DNA from: Nocardioides allogilvus
Lineage (GTDB): Bacteria; Actinomycetota; Actinomycetes; Propionibacteriales; Nocardioidaceae
NCBI RefSeq assembly: GCF_003047285.1
Contig: NZ_PZYX01000002.1
Coordinates: forward strand, 62,001 to 126,000
Reading direction: 5' to 3'
Length of the DNA stretch: 64,000 nt
The notes beneath the pieces were generated by a model. That model was not told the DNA's origin. It saw only the letters and a list, made by a program, of their open reading frames with translations, and did no database searches. This document shows positions 36,475 through 46,115 of the stretch, piece after piece. Position 1 is the first letter of the stretch. Each line of letters opens with the position of its first letter. The position numbers and the translations under genes were made by a program.

Positions 36475-36494
36475 GTTCATTCATGTAAATGAAC
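36475..36494. repeat. AT-rich palindrome between convergent genes
   Basis: Inverted repeat GTTCATT (36475-36481) and AATGAAC (36488-36494) around CATGTA, in the 45-base gap between the stop codons of pepA and the 119-aa gene. Its low GC content stands out strongly from its surroundings. It could be a short terminator or a protein-binding site. Confidence 0.4.
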
Positions 36495-36507
36495 CTCGCG
36501 ACGGGGG

Positions 36508-36867
36508 TCAGATCCCGCCGGCCTTCTTGCGACGGTTGAAGTCGCGCATCCGCTGCGGGATGCCGACGACGGCGGCGTCGTACGACGGCACCTGGTGCTT
36601 GTTGGCGAACGTGTGGGCCCACTGGACGCTCGGGACACGGCGACGCGTCCACTCGCCGTCGTGGGCCACGAGGAGCAGCGTCACGTCACTGACCGCGGTG
36701 CGCGGCTCGACGAATCCCTCGACGCCGCGACGCGTGGTCACGAAGTCGGTGAGGTGGGCGATGTCGTGGCCGTCGGAGGCGCGCACCGATGTCGACCCGG
36801 TGCGCAGGCCGTCGCGCGCAGGTCGGCGCACGCGCCCGGATCGTCTGAATCGGTCCAGCAGTCCCAT
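36508..36867 (-). CDS. Protein of unknown function (119 aa)
   Basis: No named family recognised. The N-terminus is very basic (GLLDRFRRSGRVRRPARDGLR). The middle (VSDVTLLLVAHDGEWTRRRV) and end (QVPSYDAAVVGIPQRMRDFNRRKK) look like a small cytoplasmic domain followed by a basic tail. No membrane helix or signal peptide is seen. It diverges from lpdA; only 81 bases separate the starts. The ATG at 36867 gives a clean N-terminus. Confidence 0.6.
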   Translation of the reverse strand: MGLLDRFRRSGRVRRPARDGLRTGSTSVRASDGHDIAHLTDFVTTRRGVEGFVEPRTAVSDVTLLLVAHDGEWTRRRVPSVQWAHTFANKHQVPSYDAAVVGIPQRMRDFNRRKKAGGI

Positions 36868-36948
36868 GCCGTCATTGTGCCTGCCGCCCGGGAGCAGACG
36901 GGTCAGACCCGGTGTGGACAGGCTCACAAAGAGTGCAAGGATGTGCGC

Positions 36949-38325
36949 GTGACCGACGGCGACTTCGACGTACTCATTCTCGGTGCTGGGTCCGGCGGCT
37001 ACGCGTGTGCACTCCGCGCAGCCCAGCTCGGCCTCACCGTGGGACTCGTGGAGAAGGGCAACCTCGGGGGCACCTGCCTCCACGTGGGTTGCATCCCCAC
37101 CAAGGCCCTGCTGCATGCGGCGGAGGTGGCCGACTCGGCGCGCGACGCGTCCAAGTTCGGCGTCAGCGCCACCCTCGACGGCATCGACATGGCCGGGGTC
37201 AACTCCTACAAGGACGGCGTGGTCGCGCGCCTGTTCAAGGGACTGACCGGCCTGATCAAGTCGCGTGGCATCACCGTCATCGAGGGCGAGGGGCGCGTCA
37301 CCGGCCCGCGCACGGTGACGGTCGGCGCGGCGACGTACACCGGGAAGAGCCTCGTCCTGGCGTCCGGTTCCTACTCCAAGTCGCTGCCCGGGCTCGAGCT
37401 CGACGGCGAGCGCGTCATCAGCTCCGAACACGCCCTCAAGCTCGACCGGGTGCCGGCGTCGGTGATCGTGCTCGGCGGTGGCGTCATCGGCTGCGAGTTC
37501 GCCAGCGTGTGGGCGAGCTTCGGCGCGAAGGTCACCATCCTCGAGGCACTCCCCCGGCTCGTGGCTGCCGAGGACGAGGCATCCTCGAAGGCCCTCGAGC
37601 GGGCCTTCCGCAAGCGCAAGATCGACTTCCGCACCAGCACGCCGTTCCAGAGCGTCAAGACCACCGACTCCGGCGTCGCCGTGACCGTGGAGGGTGGCGA
37701 CGTGATCGAGGCCGAGCTGCTGCTCGTCGCAGTCGGTCGCGGTCCCTCGACCGACGGCCTCGGCTACGAGGAGCAGGGCATCGTGATGGAGCGCGGCTTC
37801 GTGCTCGCCGACGAACGCTGCCGCACGAATGTCGAGGGCGTCTTCGCCGTCGGTGACATCGTGCCGGGTCTCCAACTGGCCCACCGCGGCTTCCAGCAGG
37901 GGATCTTCGTGGCCGAGGAGATCGCCGGGCTCGACCCGAAGCCGATCGACGAGGCCGGCATCCCGCGCGTCACCTACTCCCACCCCGAGATCGCCTCGGT
38001 CGGCCTCGACGAGGCCACGGCCAGGGAGCAGTACGGCGACGACATCACCACGATCACCTACGACCTCGGCGGCAACGGCAAGAGCCAGATCCTGCAGACC
38101 GCGGGCTTCGTCAAGCTGGTCGGCCTCAAGGACGGCCCCGTGCTCGGTGTCCACATGGTCGGCGACCGTGTCGGCGAGCTCATCGGAGAGGCGCAGCTGA
38201 TCTACAGCTGGGAAGCCCACGCCGACGACGTGGCACCTCTCATCCACGCCCACCCGACGCAGAACGAGGCCCTCGGCGAGGCGCACCTCGCGCTCGCTGG
38301 CAAGGCCCTGCACGCCCACTCGTGA
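36949..38325 (+). CDS. lpdA: Dihydrolipoyl dehydrogenase
   Basis: 458-aa flavoprotein E3 that reoxidises dihydrolipoamide for the 2-oxoacid dehydrogenase complexes. FAD motif GAGSGGY, redox disulfide C43/C48 ([13 protein letters not shown]), NAD motif [12 protein letters not shown], second FAD motif VFAVGDI and the C-terminal [13 protein letters not shown] with the active-site His-Glu are all present. The GTG at 36949 has AAGGA 7 bases upstream. It lies 26 bases before sucB, so E3 and E2 are made together. Confidence 0.95.
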   Translation: MTDGDFDVLILGAGSGGYACALRAAQLGLTVGLVEKGNLGGTCLHVGCIPTKALLHAAEVADSARDASKFGVSATLDGIDMAGVNSYKDGVVARLFKGLTGLIKSRGITVIEGEGRVTGPRTVTVGAATYTGKSLVLASGSYSKSLPGLELDGERVISSEHALKLDRVPASVIVLGGGVIGCEFASVWASFGAKVTILEALPRLVAAEDEASSKALERAFRKRKIDFRTSTPFQSVKTTDSGVAVTVEGGDVIEAELLLVAVGRGPSTDGLGYEEQGIVMERGFVLADERCRTNVEGVFAVGDIVPGLQLAHRGFQQGIFVAEEIAGLDPKPIDEAGIPRVTYSHPEIASVGLDEATAREQYGDDITTITYDLGGNGKSQILQTAGFVKLVGLKDGPVLGVHMVGDRVGELIGEAQLIYSWEAHADDVAPLIHAHPTQNEALGEAHLALAGKALHAHS

Positions 38326-38351
38326 CCACCACCCACACAGAAGGAATGCCC

Positions 38352-40184
38352 ATGGCCTCCGAAGTCACCCTCCCCGCCCTTGGTGAATCCGTCACGGAAG
38401 GAACCGTCACCCGCTGGCTCAAGCAGGTCGGCGACACCGTGGCGGTCGACGAGCCGCTGCTCGAGGTCTCCACCGACAAGGTCGACACCGAGATCCCCTC
38501 GCCGGTCGCGGGCACGCTCCTGGAGATCAAGGCCGCCGAGGACGAGACCGTCGAGGTCGGCGCCGTGCTGGCCGTCGTGGGTGAGGCCGGCGAAGGTGGC
38601 GCAGCCGCGGAGTCCGCCGAGGCCCCCGCCGCCGAGGCCCCGGCCGAGCAGGCCCCCGCGCAGGAAGCACCCGCCGAGCAGGCCGCCCCGGCCGCTGAGC
38701 AGGCGCCCGCCGAGCAGGCCGCTCCGGCCGCCGAGTCGAAGCCCGCCGGTGGTGGCGCCTCGACCTCCGTCACGCTGCCCGCGCTCGGGGAGTCCGTGAC
38801 CGAGGGCACCGTCACCCGCTGGCTGAAGGAGGTCGGCGACGACGTCGCGGTCGACGAGCCGCTGCTCGAGGTCTCCACCGACAAGGTCGACACCGAGATC
38901 CCTTCGCCGGTCGCCGGCAAGCTGCTGGAGATCAAGGTCCAGACGGACGAGACCGTCGAGGTCGGCGCCGAGCTGGCCACGATCGGTTCGGGCGACGCAG
39001 CCCCCGCGCCCGCCGCCGAGGAGAAGCCCGCCGAGGCCCCGGCCGCACCTGCTGCGGAGCAGAAGCCCGCCGAGCCTGAGCCGGCCGCAGCACCCGCCGC
39101 CGAGGCCAAGCCCGCCGAGGCGCCCGCCGCTCCCGCGCAGGCACCGGCACCGGCACCGGCCGCCCCGGCACCGGCCGCCCCGGCACCGGCCGCGCCGACG
39201 CACGCCGAGCCCTCCGCGGCCCCGGCTCGCTCGGACGACCAGAGCTCCTACGTCACGCCCCTGGTTCGCAAGATGGCCTCCCAGCACGGCATCGACCTGG
39301 CCTCCGTCACCGGCACCGGTGTCGGTGGCCGCATCCGCAAGCAGGACATCCTCGACGCGGCTGCTGCCAAGGCTGCCCCGCCCGCCCCGGCTGCTGCAGC
39401 ACCGGCCGCCGCTGCGGCACCGGCCGGCGGCGTACAGGCTGCTGCCCCGGCTGCCGGCGCGGCTCCCTCGGCGCTGCGTGGCACCACCGAGGACCTGTCG
39501 CGGCTGCGCAAGATCATCGCCGAGCGCATGGTCGGTTCGCTCCAGACGACCGCGCAGCTCACGCAGGTGATGGAGGTCGACGTGACCACCATCGCGCGGC
39601 TGCGCGAGAGCGTGAAGGCCGACTTCCTGGCCCGCGAGGGCGTGAAGCTGACCTACCTGCCGTTCTTCGCCAAGGCGGCGATCGACACGTTGAAGGAGCA
39701 CCCCAAGCTCAACGCGGCGATCGACACCGACGCCGGCAAGGTCACCTACTACGACCGCGAGAACATCGCGTTCGCCGTGGACACCGAGAAGGGCCTGCTC
39801 ACCCCGGTCGTCAAGGACGCCGGCGACCTGTCGATCGCCGGTCTGGCGAAGAAGATCGCCGACGTCGCCGAGCGCACCCGCACCAACAAGATCGGTCCCG
39901 ATGAGCTGTCGGGCGGCACCTTCACGATCACCAACCTCGGCAGCTTCGGGGCCCTGTTCGACACCCCGATCATCAACACGCCGCAGGTCGCGATCCTCGG
40001 CCCGGGTGCCGTCGTGAAGCGTCCCGTCGTCATCGACGACCCCAACCTGGGCGAGACGATCGCGGTGCGGCACATGGTCTACCTCTCGCTGACCTACGAC
40101 CACCGCCTCGTCGACGGCGCCGACGCCGGTCGCTTCCTGGCCGCGGTCAAGGCGCGCCTCGAGGGTGGAGCCTTCGAGGTCTGA
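38352..40184 (+). CDS. sucB: 2-oxoacid dehydrogenase E2 (dihydrolipoamide succinyl/acyltransferase)
   Basis: 610-aa E2 core enzyme. Two lipoyl domains carry lipoyl lysines at K43 and K178 ([17 protein letters not shown] twice). Each is followed by a long Ala/Pro/Glu linker, then a subunit-binding domain ([15 protein letters not shown]) and the catalytic domain ending in [14 protein letters not shown]. This is the actinobacterial DlaT/SucB type that can serve pyruvate or 2-oxoglutarate dehydrogenase. The ATG at 38352 is preferred because GAAGGA then has normal spacing; an ATG at 38346 sits directly on it. A terminator follows at once. Confidence 0.93.
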   Translation: MASEVTLPALGESVTEGTVTRWLKQVGDTVAVDEPLLEVSTDKVDTEIPSPVAGTLLEIKAAEDETVEVGAVLAVVGEAGEGGAAAESAEAPAAEAPAEQAPAQEAPAEQAAPAAEQAPAEQAAPAAESKPAGGGASTSVTLPALGESVTEGTVTRWLKEVGDDVAVDEPLLEVSTDKVDTEIPSPVAGKLLEIKVQTDETVEVGAELATIGSGDAAPAPAAEEKPAEAPAAPAAEQKPAEPEPAAAPAAEAKPAEAPAAPAQAPAPAPAAPAPAAPAPAAPTHAEPSAAPARSDDQSSYVTPLVRKMASQHGIDLASVTGTGVGGRIRKQDILDAAAAKAAPPAPAAAAPAAAAAPAGGVQAAAPAAGAAPSALRGTTEDLSRLRKIIAERMVGSLQTTAQLTQVMEVDVTTIARLRESVKADFLAREGVKLTYLPFFAKAAIDTLKEHPKLNAAIDTDAGKVTYYDRENIAFAVDTEKGLLTPVVKDAGDLSIAGLAKKIADVAERTRTNKIGPDELSGGTFTITNLGSFGALFDTPIINTPQVAILGPGAVVKRPVVIDDPNLGETIAVRHMVYLSLTYDHRLVDGADAGRFLAAVKARLEGGAFEV

Positions 40185-40191
40185 CCACCTC

Positions 40192-40229
40192 GACGAGACC
40201 CCGGTTGCCACGGCAGCCGGGGTCTCGTC
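40192..40229 (+). terminator. Hairpin terminator after sucB
   Basis: A perfect 13-bp inverted repeat (40192-40204 and 40217-40229) with a 12-base loop, 7 bases past the sucB stop. Confidence 0.8.
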
Positions 40230-40278
40230 GCGTCCGGGGGCGGGTGAAAACCAGACGCGCGATGTCGGTGCGGACGCG

Positions 40279-40284
40279 TAGCGT
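40279..40284 (+). promoter_or_regulatory. -10 element of a leaderless promoter for the fused ABC exporter
   Basis: TAGCGT at -13 to -8 of the GTG at 40292; no Shine-Dalgarno. This supports the choice of that start. Confidence 0.5.
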
Positions 40285-40291
40285 CGGGTCC

Positions 40292-43200
40292 GTGACGGGG
40301 ACCTACATCGAGGCGAGCACCAAGCGGCCGACACAGCCGCCCAGACCGACCGACCGGGTGCCGGTCGACTGGCGCCGGGTCCGGCGCCCGCTCACGGTGC
40401 TCTGCTTCTCGATGTCGCTCACGGGCGCCATCGCCGCCTCGCTCGGCACGATGTTCGCCGGACGCCTGGCCGACGAGCCGACGTCGGCGCTGCTGACGCT
40501 CCTCGCGCTGTGCGTGGTGGGCGGAGCCCTGGTCGACACCGTGGCGAAGACCATCTGGGCGACCGTGGTGGACCGCGCGGAGGGCCGGCTCCGCTCAGAC
40601 CTGCTCGACGCCGCCATGGCCCAGCCGCTCGCGGAGCTGTCCGAGCAGGCCGTCGGCGAGGTGCTCGACCGCATCGACGACGACACCTGGGAGGTCGGCC
40701 AGCTGATGCGCTGGGGCGTGTGGCAGGCCGCCCGCACCTTCCTGGCGTCCGGGCCACTGTGGGTGGTGGCCTCGCTGACCTGGTGGCCGGCAGCGTTCCT
40801 GTTCCCGCTGACCGCCTTCATGGCGTTCGCCGTCGTTCGCCGCCTGCTCCCCCAGGTCGCCCAGCGCAAGGTCCTCGAGGAGGCAGCCTGGACCGATCAC
40901 GCTGCGTCCACCGAGGAGGGCGTGGCGGCCCGGGACGACCTGCGTACGTCGCTGGGCCAGGCCTTCGTCCTGCGGCGCAACGCGCAGCTGGCGGCCGTGG
41001 TCCACCGCACGCTCGACGCCGTGCTGCTGGTCGAGACCCGCATCACCAGGCGCAGCGGCGGCCTCCTGCACGGAGCCCTCGCGGCCGTGGGTGTCGTCGG
41101 GATCGCCCTCGTGCTGGCCGGGGACCTCTCCACGGCCCGGCTGGTCACCCTCTTCCTCGTCACCACCATGTTCGTGGGTGGTGTCGACATGCTGGCGCGT
41201 CACCTGCCCGACCTGCAGGAGGGCTTCGGCGCAGTGCTGCGACTGCGCTCGATGATGGACTCCCCCGCCGAGCCGACCGGCGGTCTGCCGCTGCCCGAGG
41301 GCCCGCTCGACGTCGAGTTCCGTGACCTCGACTTCAGCTACGGCACCGGCAACTTCTCGCTGCGCGACATCGACCTGCTCGTGCCCGCCGGCCACACCTG
41401 CGCCCTCGTGGGCCGCACCGGGTCCGGCAAGTCCACCCTCGCGTCACTGCTCTCACGCGCCGTCGAGCCGCCCCGCGGCACGGTCCTGCTGGGCGGCGTC
41501 GACGTCCGCGATCTCGACCTCCAGCAGCTGCGCGCCGCGGTCGGGGTCGTCACCCAGCGCACCGAGGTGCTCGCGGGCACGCTGGCGGAGAACATCACCC
41601 TCTTCGACCACGTCGCGCGCTCGACCATCGAGGCAGCGGTCGCCGAGCTGGGCCTCACCGACTGGGTGGCCGGGCTCCCCCAGGGGCTCGACACCGTGCT
41701 CGGTCCCGGCGGCACGAACCTCTCGGCCGGCGAGGAGCAGCTCGTCGCGTTCGCGCGGCTGCTGGTGCGCGACGTGAGCGTGGTCGTGCTCGACGAGGCC
41801 ACGGCCCGGATGGACCCGGTGACGGAGGCCCGGGTCGTGCGGGCTGCCAACCGGCTGATCTCGGGACGCACGGGCATCCTGGTCGCCCATCGGCTCTCCA
41901 CGACCGAGCGGGCCGAGCGGGTCGCCGTCCTGGAGTCCGGTCGGGTCGTCCAGCAGGGACCGCGCGCCCGGCTCGCCGCCGAGCCGGGCCCCTTCCGCAC
42001 CCTGCTCGACGCGGCCGCGCACGAGGCCGTCATCGAGGAGCACCACCACGACGACTCGGCGATCGGGTCGGTCCGCCGCAGCACCACCCCTCCTCCGGCG
42101 CCGGTCCTGGCGCCGACGCCGAGCCTGGCCCGGCAGGTGCTCCACACGGTCAGCATCCAGCCGCAGTGGGGCCTGGTGGGAGCCTTCCTGTTCCTGGCCG
42201 CCTCCCTCACCGGGGCCTTCGGTGCCATCACGGGCTGGATCTGGGGCCACATCGTCACCGACCTCCAGGCCGGTGACCGACCCACCGCGCTCACCGCCTG
42301 CCTGGTCGTCTCGCTGGTGATCAGTCCGCTCCTGCTCTCGCAGGCATTCCGCACCTACCCCCACTGGTGGGTCGAGGTGCGGCTGCGGGTCCGCGCCGCC
42401 GTGCTCCACGGACAGACGGCGCAGCACCGGCTGCGCCGCACCCCACCGGGCGAGGTCGTCGCCCGCACCATGGACGCCGACCGGCTGGCGCGCTACACCG
42501 ACCGCTGGGTCGACTTCGTCAACGGCCTCGTCGTCGCCGGCGTCACCGCGATCATCGCCGGCACCTGGCTGGCCGGCGCCGTCCTGATCACCGTGATGGT
42601 CGCCTCCGCACTGGCCTCCACGATGGGCCGTCGCGTCGCCGGCCGCTCGGCCGCGGCCGCCTCGACCTCGCGCGCCCGCTTCGGCCAGTCGCTCGTCTCC
42701 GCCCTGGAGTCGGTCCGCACGGTCAAGCTCGCCGCGGCCACGCCCCAGGTCCACGCCCACCTGCGGGAGGTCGACGGCGGTCGCGTCGACGCAGCGGTGA
42801 GCGAGCATCGCGTGCAGGCGCTGCTCGACGGCGTACCCGTCGTCATGGTGCAGTTCGGCGTCGTCGCGGCCTGGGCCGGGCTGCTCAGCGGCGAGTGGGG
42901 GCTCGCCACCGCACTGCTGGTCGCCAACGCCGTCAGCGGCTTCGACTGGTTCGGCCGGGTCGCCGGATCGGTCGTGACCGAGGCTCCCGGCGTCCGGGCC
43001 TGGATGACCGCGACCAGCGAGCTGGCCGGCGGCGGCGACCTGATGGACCTGCCGCCCGGCGTCGACCTCGTCCAAGGCACCGGCCCCACCCCCGACGAGC
43101 CGCGCCGCGACCCGCTGCGCACGCTCGCGCTGAGCAGCTTCTCGGCCGTGCACGACGACGGCACGCTCGGCGTCCAGGACGTCGACCTGACGATCTCCGC

Positions 43201-43798
43201 GGGCGAGCTGGTGCTGCTGCTCGGCCAGGTCGGATCCGGCAAGTCCAGCCTGCTGAGCGCGCTGGCCGGCCTGGTCAGCGTCACCGGTGAGGTCCGCTGG
43301 AACGACCGCCTCGTCGCCGACCCGCAGGCCGAGCTGCGTCCCGCACTCGTCGCCCATGTAGCCCAGGTCCCGCGGGTGCTGTCGGGCACGTTCAGCGGCA
43401 ACGTCGGCCTCGACCACCCGGGCCGCTCGGTCATGCCGGCGCTGGAGGCTGCCCGGATGGGACGCGACGTCGCCGAGGCGGGCGGGGCCGACTCCCTCGT
43501 CGGCCACCGCGGCGTGCGTCTCTCGGGCGGCCAGGTCCAGCGGCTCGCGCTCGCGCGTGCGGTGGCCTGCGACGCCGACCTCCTGCTGGCGGACGACGTG
43601 AGCTCGGCACTCGACGCCACGACCGAGACCGAGCTCTGGTCGGCCCTGCGCGCGGGCGGTCGGACCGTCATCGGCGCGACCAGCAAGGCCGCCGCGCTCA
43701 CCCAGGCCGACCGGGTCGTCGTCCTCGACGCCGGGCGCGTGGTGGATGCCGGGCCCTGGTCGGTCCTGTCGGCACGCTGGGGCCATCTGGCGGGCTGA
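40292..43798 (+). CDS. Fused double ABC exporter (TMD-NBD-TMD-NBD) with one degenerate ATP site
   Basis: 1168-aa protein holding two complete half-exporters in one chain. NBD1 has Walker A GRTGSGKST (374-382), signature LSAGE (477-481), Walker B plus catalytic glutamate D501-E502 and switch H533. NBD2 has Walker A GQVGSGKSS (978-986), canonical signature LSGGQ (1077-1081), but D1101-D1102 in place of Asp-Glu and T1130 where the switch His should be. So only one composite ATP site looks catalytic, as in asymmetric heterodimeric exporters. The substrate is unknown. GTG 40292 is preferred because upstream starts lie in or near the sucB terminator; ATG 40262 remains possible. Confidence 0.88.
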   Translation: MTGTYIEASTKRPTQPPRPTDRVPVDWRRVRRPLTVLCFSMSLTGAIAASLGTMFAGRLADEPTSALLTLLALCVVGGALVDTVAKTIWATVVDRAEGRLRSDLLDAAMAQPLAELSEQAVGEVLDRIDDDTWEVGQLMRWGVWQAARTFLASGPLWVVASLTWWPAAFLFPLTAFMAFAVVRRLLPQVAQRKVLEEAAWTDHAASTEEGVAARDDLRTSLGQAFVLRRNAQLAAVVHRTLDAVLLVETRITRRSGGLLHGALAAVGVVGIALVLAGDLSTARLVTLFLVTTMFVGGVDMLARHLPDLQEGFGAVLRLRSMMDSPAEPTGGLPLPEGPLDVEFRDLDFSYGTGNFSLRDIDLLVPAGHTCALVGRTGSGKSTLASLLSRAVEPPRGTVLLGGVDVRDLDLQQLRAAVGVVTQRTEVLAGTLAENITLFDHVARSTIEAAVAELGLTDWVAGLPQGLDTVLGPGGTNLSAGEEQLVAFARLLVRDVSVVVLDEATARMDPVTEARVVRAANRLISGRTGILVAHRLSTTERAERVAVLESGRVVQQGPRARLAAEPGPFRTLLDAAAHEAVIEEHHHDDSAIGSVRRSTTPPPAPVLAPTPSLARQVLHTVSIQPQWGLVGAFLFLAASLTGAFGAITGWIWGHIVTDLQAGDRPTALTACLVVSLVISPLLLSQAFRTYPHWWVEVRLRVRAAVLHGQTAQHRLRRTPPGEVVARTMDADRLARYTDRWVDFVNGLVVAGVTAIIAGTWLAGAVLITVMVASALASTMGRRVAGRSAAAASTSRARFGQSLVSALESVRTVKLAAATPQVHAHLREVDGGRVDAAVSEHRVQALLDGVPVVMVQFGVVAAWAGLLSGEWGLATALLVANAVSGFDWFGRVAGSVVTEAPGVRAWMTATSELAGGGDLMDLPPGVDLVQGTGPTPDEPRRDPLRTLALSSFSAVHDDGTLGVQDVDLTISAGELVLLLGQVGSGKSSLLSALAGLVSVTGEVRWNDRLVADPQAELRPALVAHVAQVPRVLSGTFSGNVGLDHPGRSVMPALEAARMGRDVAEAGGADSLVGHRGVRLSGGQVQRLALARAVACDADLLLADDVSSALDATTETELWSALRAGGRTVIGATSKAAALTQADRVVVLDAGRVVDAGPWSVLSARWGHLAG

Positions 43799-43832
43799 CG
43801 GCCCGCTTGCGGCGTCTGGTTGGCTGGGCGGC

Positions 43833-44723
43833 ATGCGCGTCGTCATCGCCGGAGCATCTGGGTTTCTCGGCACCCACCTGACCGAGCACCTGCGCGTCGG
43901 CGGCCACGAGGTGACCCACCTCGTCCGCCGGGCCCCGGAGTCCGCCAAGCAGTCGCGCTGGGATCCCTATGCCGACGACCTCGACCAGTCGGTGATCGAC
44001 CGCTCCGACGTCGTGGTCAACCTCGCCGGGGTCAACATCGCCGGCAACCCGCACTCCTCGAAGCGCGCCCACGCCGTGCTCGAGAGCCGGGTCGCGACCA
44101 CCGACGTGCTCGCCCGCGCCATCGCGAAGTCCGAGCGCCCGCCGGCGTTCCTCGCCGGCAACGGCATCAGCTGGTACGGCGACCACGGTGCCGACGAGGT
44201 CACCGAGGAGTCCGACAGCCGCGGGGACAGCTTCCTCACCGGAGTAGCCCACGAGTGGCAGGCCGCGGCCGCTCCGGCCATCGAGGCCGGCGCTCGCGTG
44301 TGCGTGCTGCGGACCTCCCCGGTCCTGGACGGCAGCTCATCGCCCCTGCGTGAGCTCGCCCGCCTCTTCAAACTCGGGCTCGGCGCCCGTCTCGGCAACG
44401 GCGAGCAGCACTTCCCGATCATCTCGCTGCGCGACTGGGTCGGCGCCGCGTCCTACCTCGCCGAGTCCCGCGACGTCTCGGGCGAGTTCAACCTCTGCTG
44501 CCCACAGACGCCGACCAACGCCGAGTTCACCCGTGCACTCGCCGCAGCAGTGCACCGGCCTGCCTTCCTGGTCGCCCCGGCGCCGGTGATCAAGGTGGGC
44601 GCCGGGCGGATGGCGCCCGAGCTCCTGGGCTCGGTCAACGCCCGACCGGCTGCCCTCGAGCGCGCCGGCTACGACTTCCAGGACGTCGACGTGCGCGAGG
44701 TGCTGTCCGCCGCGCTGTCCTGA
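43833..44723 (+). CDS. SDR39U1-type NAD(P)-dependent epimerase-like protein (TIGR01777 family)
   Basis: 296-aa extended short-chain dehydrogenase-like protein. The N-terminal nucleotide-binding loop is GASGFLGTH, with VVNLAGVNI and the FPIISLRDWV segment characteristic of this family, and DUF1731-like residues at the end (GSVNARPAALERAGY). Its reaction is not established. In mycobacteria the equivalent (Rv2216) also lies between dlaT and lipB. The 3' end overlaps the convergent next gene by 55 bases. Confidence 0.88.
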   Translation: MRVVIAGASGFLGTHLTEHLRVGGHEVTHLVRRAPESAKQSRWDPYADDLDQSVIDRSDVVVNLAGVNIAGNPHSSKRAHAVLESRVATTDVLARAIAKSERPPAFLAGNGISWYGDHGADEVTEESDSRGDSFLTGVAHEWQAAAAPAIEAGARVCVLRTSPVLDGSSSPLRELARLFKLGLGARLGNGEQHFPIISLRDWVGAASYLAESRDVSGEFNLCCPQTPTNAEFTRALAAAVHRPAFLVAPAPVIKVGAGRMAPELLGSVNARPAALERAGYDFQDVDVREVLSAALS

Positions 44724-45229
44724 TCGCGCACGGTCACCACCAGCCACTCACCGTCGACGCGCCGCAGCACGAGGGTGCGCGTGGTGGGCCGGTCGCGCGG
44801 CAGTGGCGTTCCGCCCGCCTCGCCGGTGACCACTCCCCCGGCCACCCGGTCGGTGATCCGCACCGTCAGCTCGTCTGCAGCCTCGTCGAGCACCTCCAGC
44901 GCCAGCACCTGGGTCGCGAGCCCGTCGACGCGCAGTCCGCGATCGACGTACGCCGCCAGCATCCGCGCGTCGGCACGGCCGGTCGACGAGCCTGCGACGT
45001 AGAGCTCGCGCAGCGCTGCGACGTCCCCGGCCGCCCAAGCGGCCGAACGGCGTGCGTCCCAGCCGGCGAGCACGTCGCGTGGGGTGCTGGCCCCGGCCGG
45101 CGGCGGTGAGGCCTCGGCCTGCGCGCCGGGCGGCGACGACCTCTGCGAGAACAGCGCCACTCCGGCCGTCGTGAGCACGGCCAGGGCGGTCAGGGCGAGG
45201 AGGTAGGGCAGCAGTCGTCGCGGGTCCAC
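44669..45229 (-). CDS. Membrane-anchored NTF2-like-fold protein, unknown function
   Basis: 186-aa protein. An N-terminal membrane helix (LLPYLLALTALAVLTTAGVAL) is followed by a Pro/Ala linker and a domain of about 110 residues (VLAGWDARRSAAWAAGDVAAL, later VLRRVDGEWLVVTV) that looks like a cone-shaped NTF2/SnoaL fold. I infer a non-enzymatic outer-surface or periplasm-side protein. The GTG at 45229 places the helix near the N-terminus; a longer start at 45295 would overlap lipB. Its C-terminal tail is coded inside the convergent epimerase-like gene. Confidence 0.65.
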   Translation of the reverse strand: MDPRRLLPYLLALTALAVLTTAGVALFSQRSSPPGAQAEASPPPAGASTPRDVLAGWDARRSAAWAAGDVAALRELYVAGSSTGRADARMLAAYVDRGLRVDGLATQVLALEVLDEAADELTVRITDRVAGGVVTGEAGGTPLPRDRPTTRTLVLRRVDGEWLVVTVRDQDSAADSTSRTSTSWKS

Positions 45230-45281
45230 GGGTCCACCGTGCCCCAGATCGAGCCGAGGCGTCGTCCGTTGTCCACAGGCG

Positions 45282-45287
45282 TAGGCT
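45282..45287 (+). promoter_or_regulatory. -10 element of a leaderless lipB promoter
   Basis: TAGGCT at -12 to -7 of the lipB ATG (45294), without a Shine-Dalgarno. Confidence 0.6.
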
Positions 45288-45293
45288 CGCGGC

Positions 45294-46040
45294 ATGCGTG
45301 AGCACCAGCTGGAGCACCGGATCGCCGGGCTCGGACCGGACGCCGTCGACTACCTCGCCGCCTGGGACCTCCAGCGCGAGGTGCACGCCGAGGTCGTCGC
45401 CGGCACCCGCGGTGACACGGTGCTGCTGCTCGAGCACCCGCCCGTATTCACCGCCGGCAAGCGCACCGAGCCCCACGAGCGCCCGCTCGACCCCGGCGGC
45501 GCGCAGGTCATCGACGTCGACCGCGGCGGCAAGATCACCTTCCACGGCCCCGGCCAGCTGGTCGGCTACCCGATCGTGGCGCTGCCCGACCACGTCAAGG
45601 TCGTCGACTACGTCCGCCGCGTCGAGGAGGCGCTGATCGCGGTCTGCACCGACGTCGGCGTCACCACCGCCCGCATCCCCGGTCGCAGCGGGGTGTGGAT
45701 GCGCGCCGACGACCGCGGCCCCGAGCGCAAGATCGCGGCGATCGGCATCCGGGTCAGCCGCGGCGTGACCATGCACGGCTTCTCGCTCAACTGCGACGTC
45801 GACCTCGGGTGGTACGGCCGCTTCGTGCCCTGCGGGATCGCCGACGCGGGCGTCACCTCGCTGAGCGCCGAGCTCGGCCGCGACGTCCCGGTGACCGAGG
45901 TGCTGCCCGCCGTCCAGCACCACCTGTCGACCTACCTCGCCTGGGGCCCGTACGCCGCCACGCCCGACTACGACGCCAGGCCGGAGCCCGGCCGCGCTCC
46001 CCGGATCGAGCTGGTCACGCCAGGTCTCGTAAACCGCTGA
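45294..46040 (+). CDS. lipB: Lipoyl(octanoyl) transferase
   Basis: 248-aa enzyme that moves octanoate from acyl carrier protein to lipoyl domains, the first step of lipoate synthesis. [18 protein letters not shown], the catalytic lysine K146 (ERKIAAIG) and C180 (VPCGI) are present; the Cys/Lys dyad matches the known M. tuberculosis LipB. The product is used by LipA, whose gene lies 3 kb downstream beyond an inserted ABC system. Targets nearby include the two lipoyl domains of sucB. Confidence 0.95.
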   Translation: MREHQLEHRIAGLGPDAVDYLAAWDLQREVHAEVVAGTRGDTVLLLEHPPVFTAGKRTEPHERPLDPGGAQVIDVDRGGKITFHGPGQLVGYPIVALPDHVKVVDYVRRVEEALIAVCTDVGVTTARIPGRSGVWMRADDRGPERKIAAIGIRVSRGVTMHGFSLNCDVDLGWYGRFVPCGIADAGVTSLSAELGRDVPVTEVLPAVQHHLSTYLAWGPYAATPDYDARPEPGRAPRIELVTPGLVNR

Positions 46041-46115
46041 CGGGATCTTCCCCGCGCCGCTAGCGTTCGCCTGACTCGGCCCGGCACGGGCCACGGACAC
46101 GTCGGGGGATGTGGC

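Noticed and set aside
40205..40291. Upstream start codons for the fused ABC gene
   Set aside because: The frame is open here, but this stretch holds the right arm of the sucB terminator; 40292 (or 40262) is more credible.
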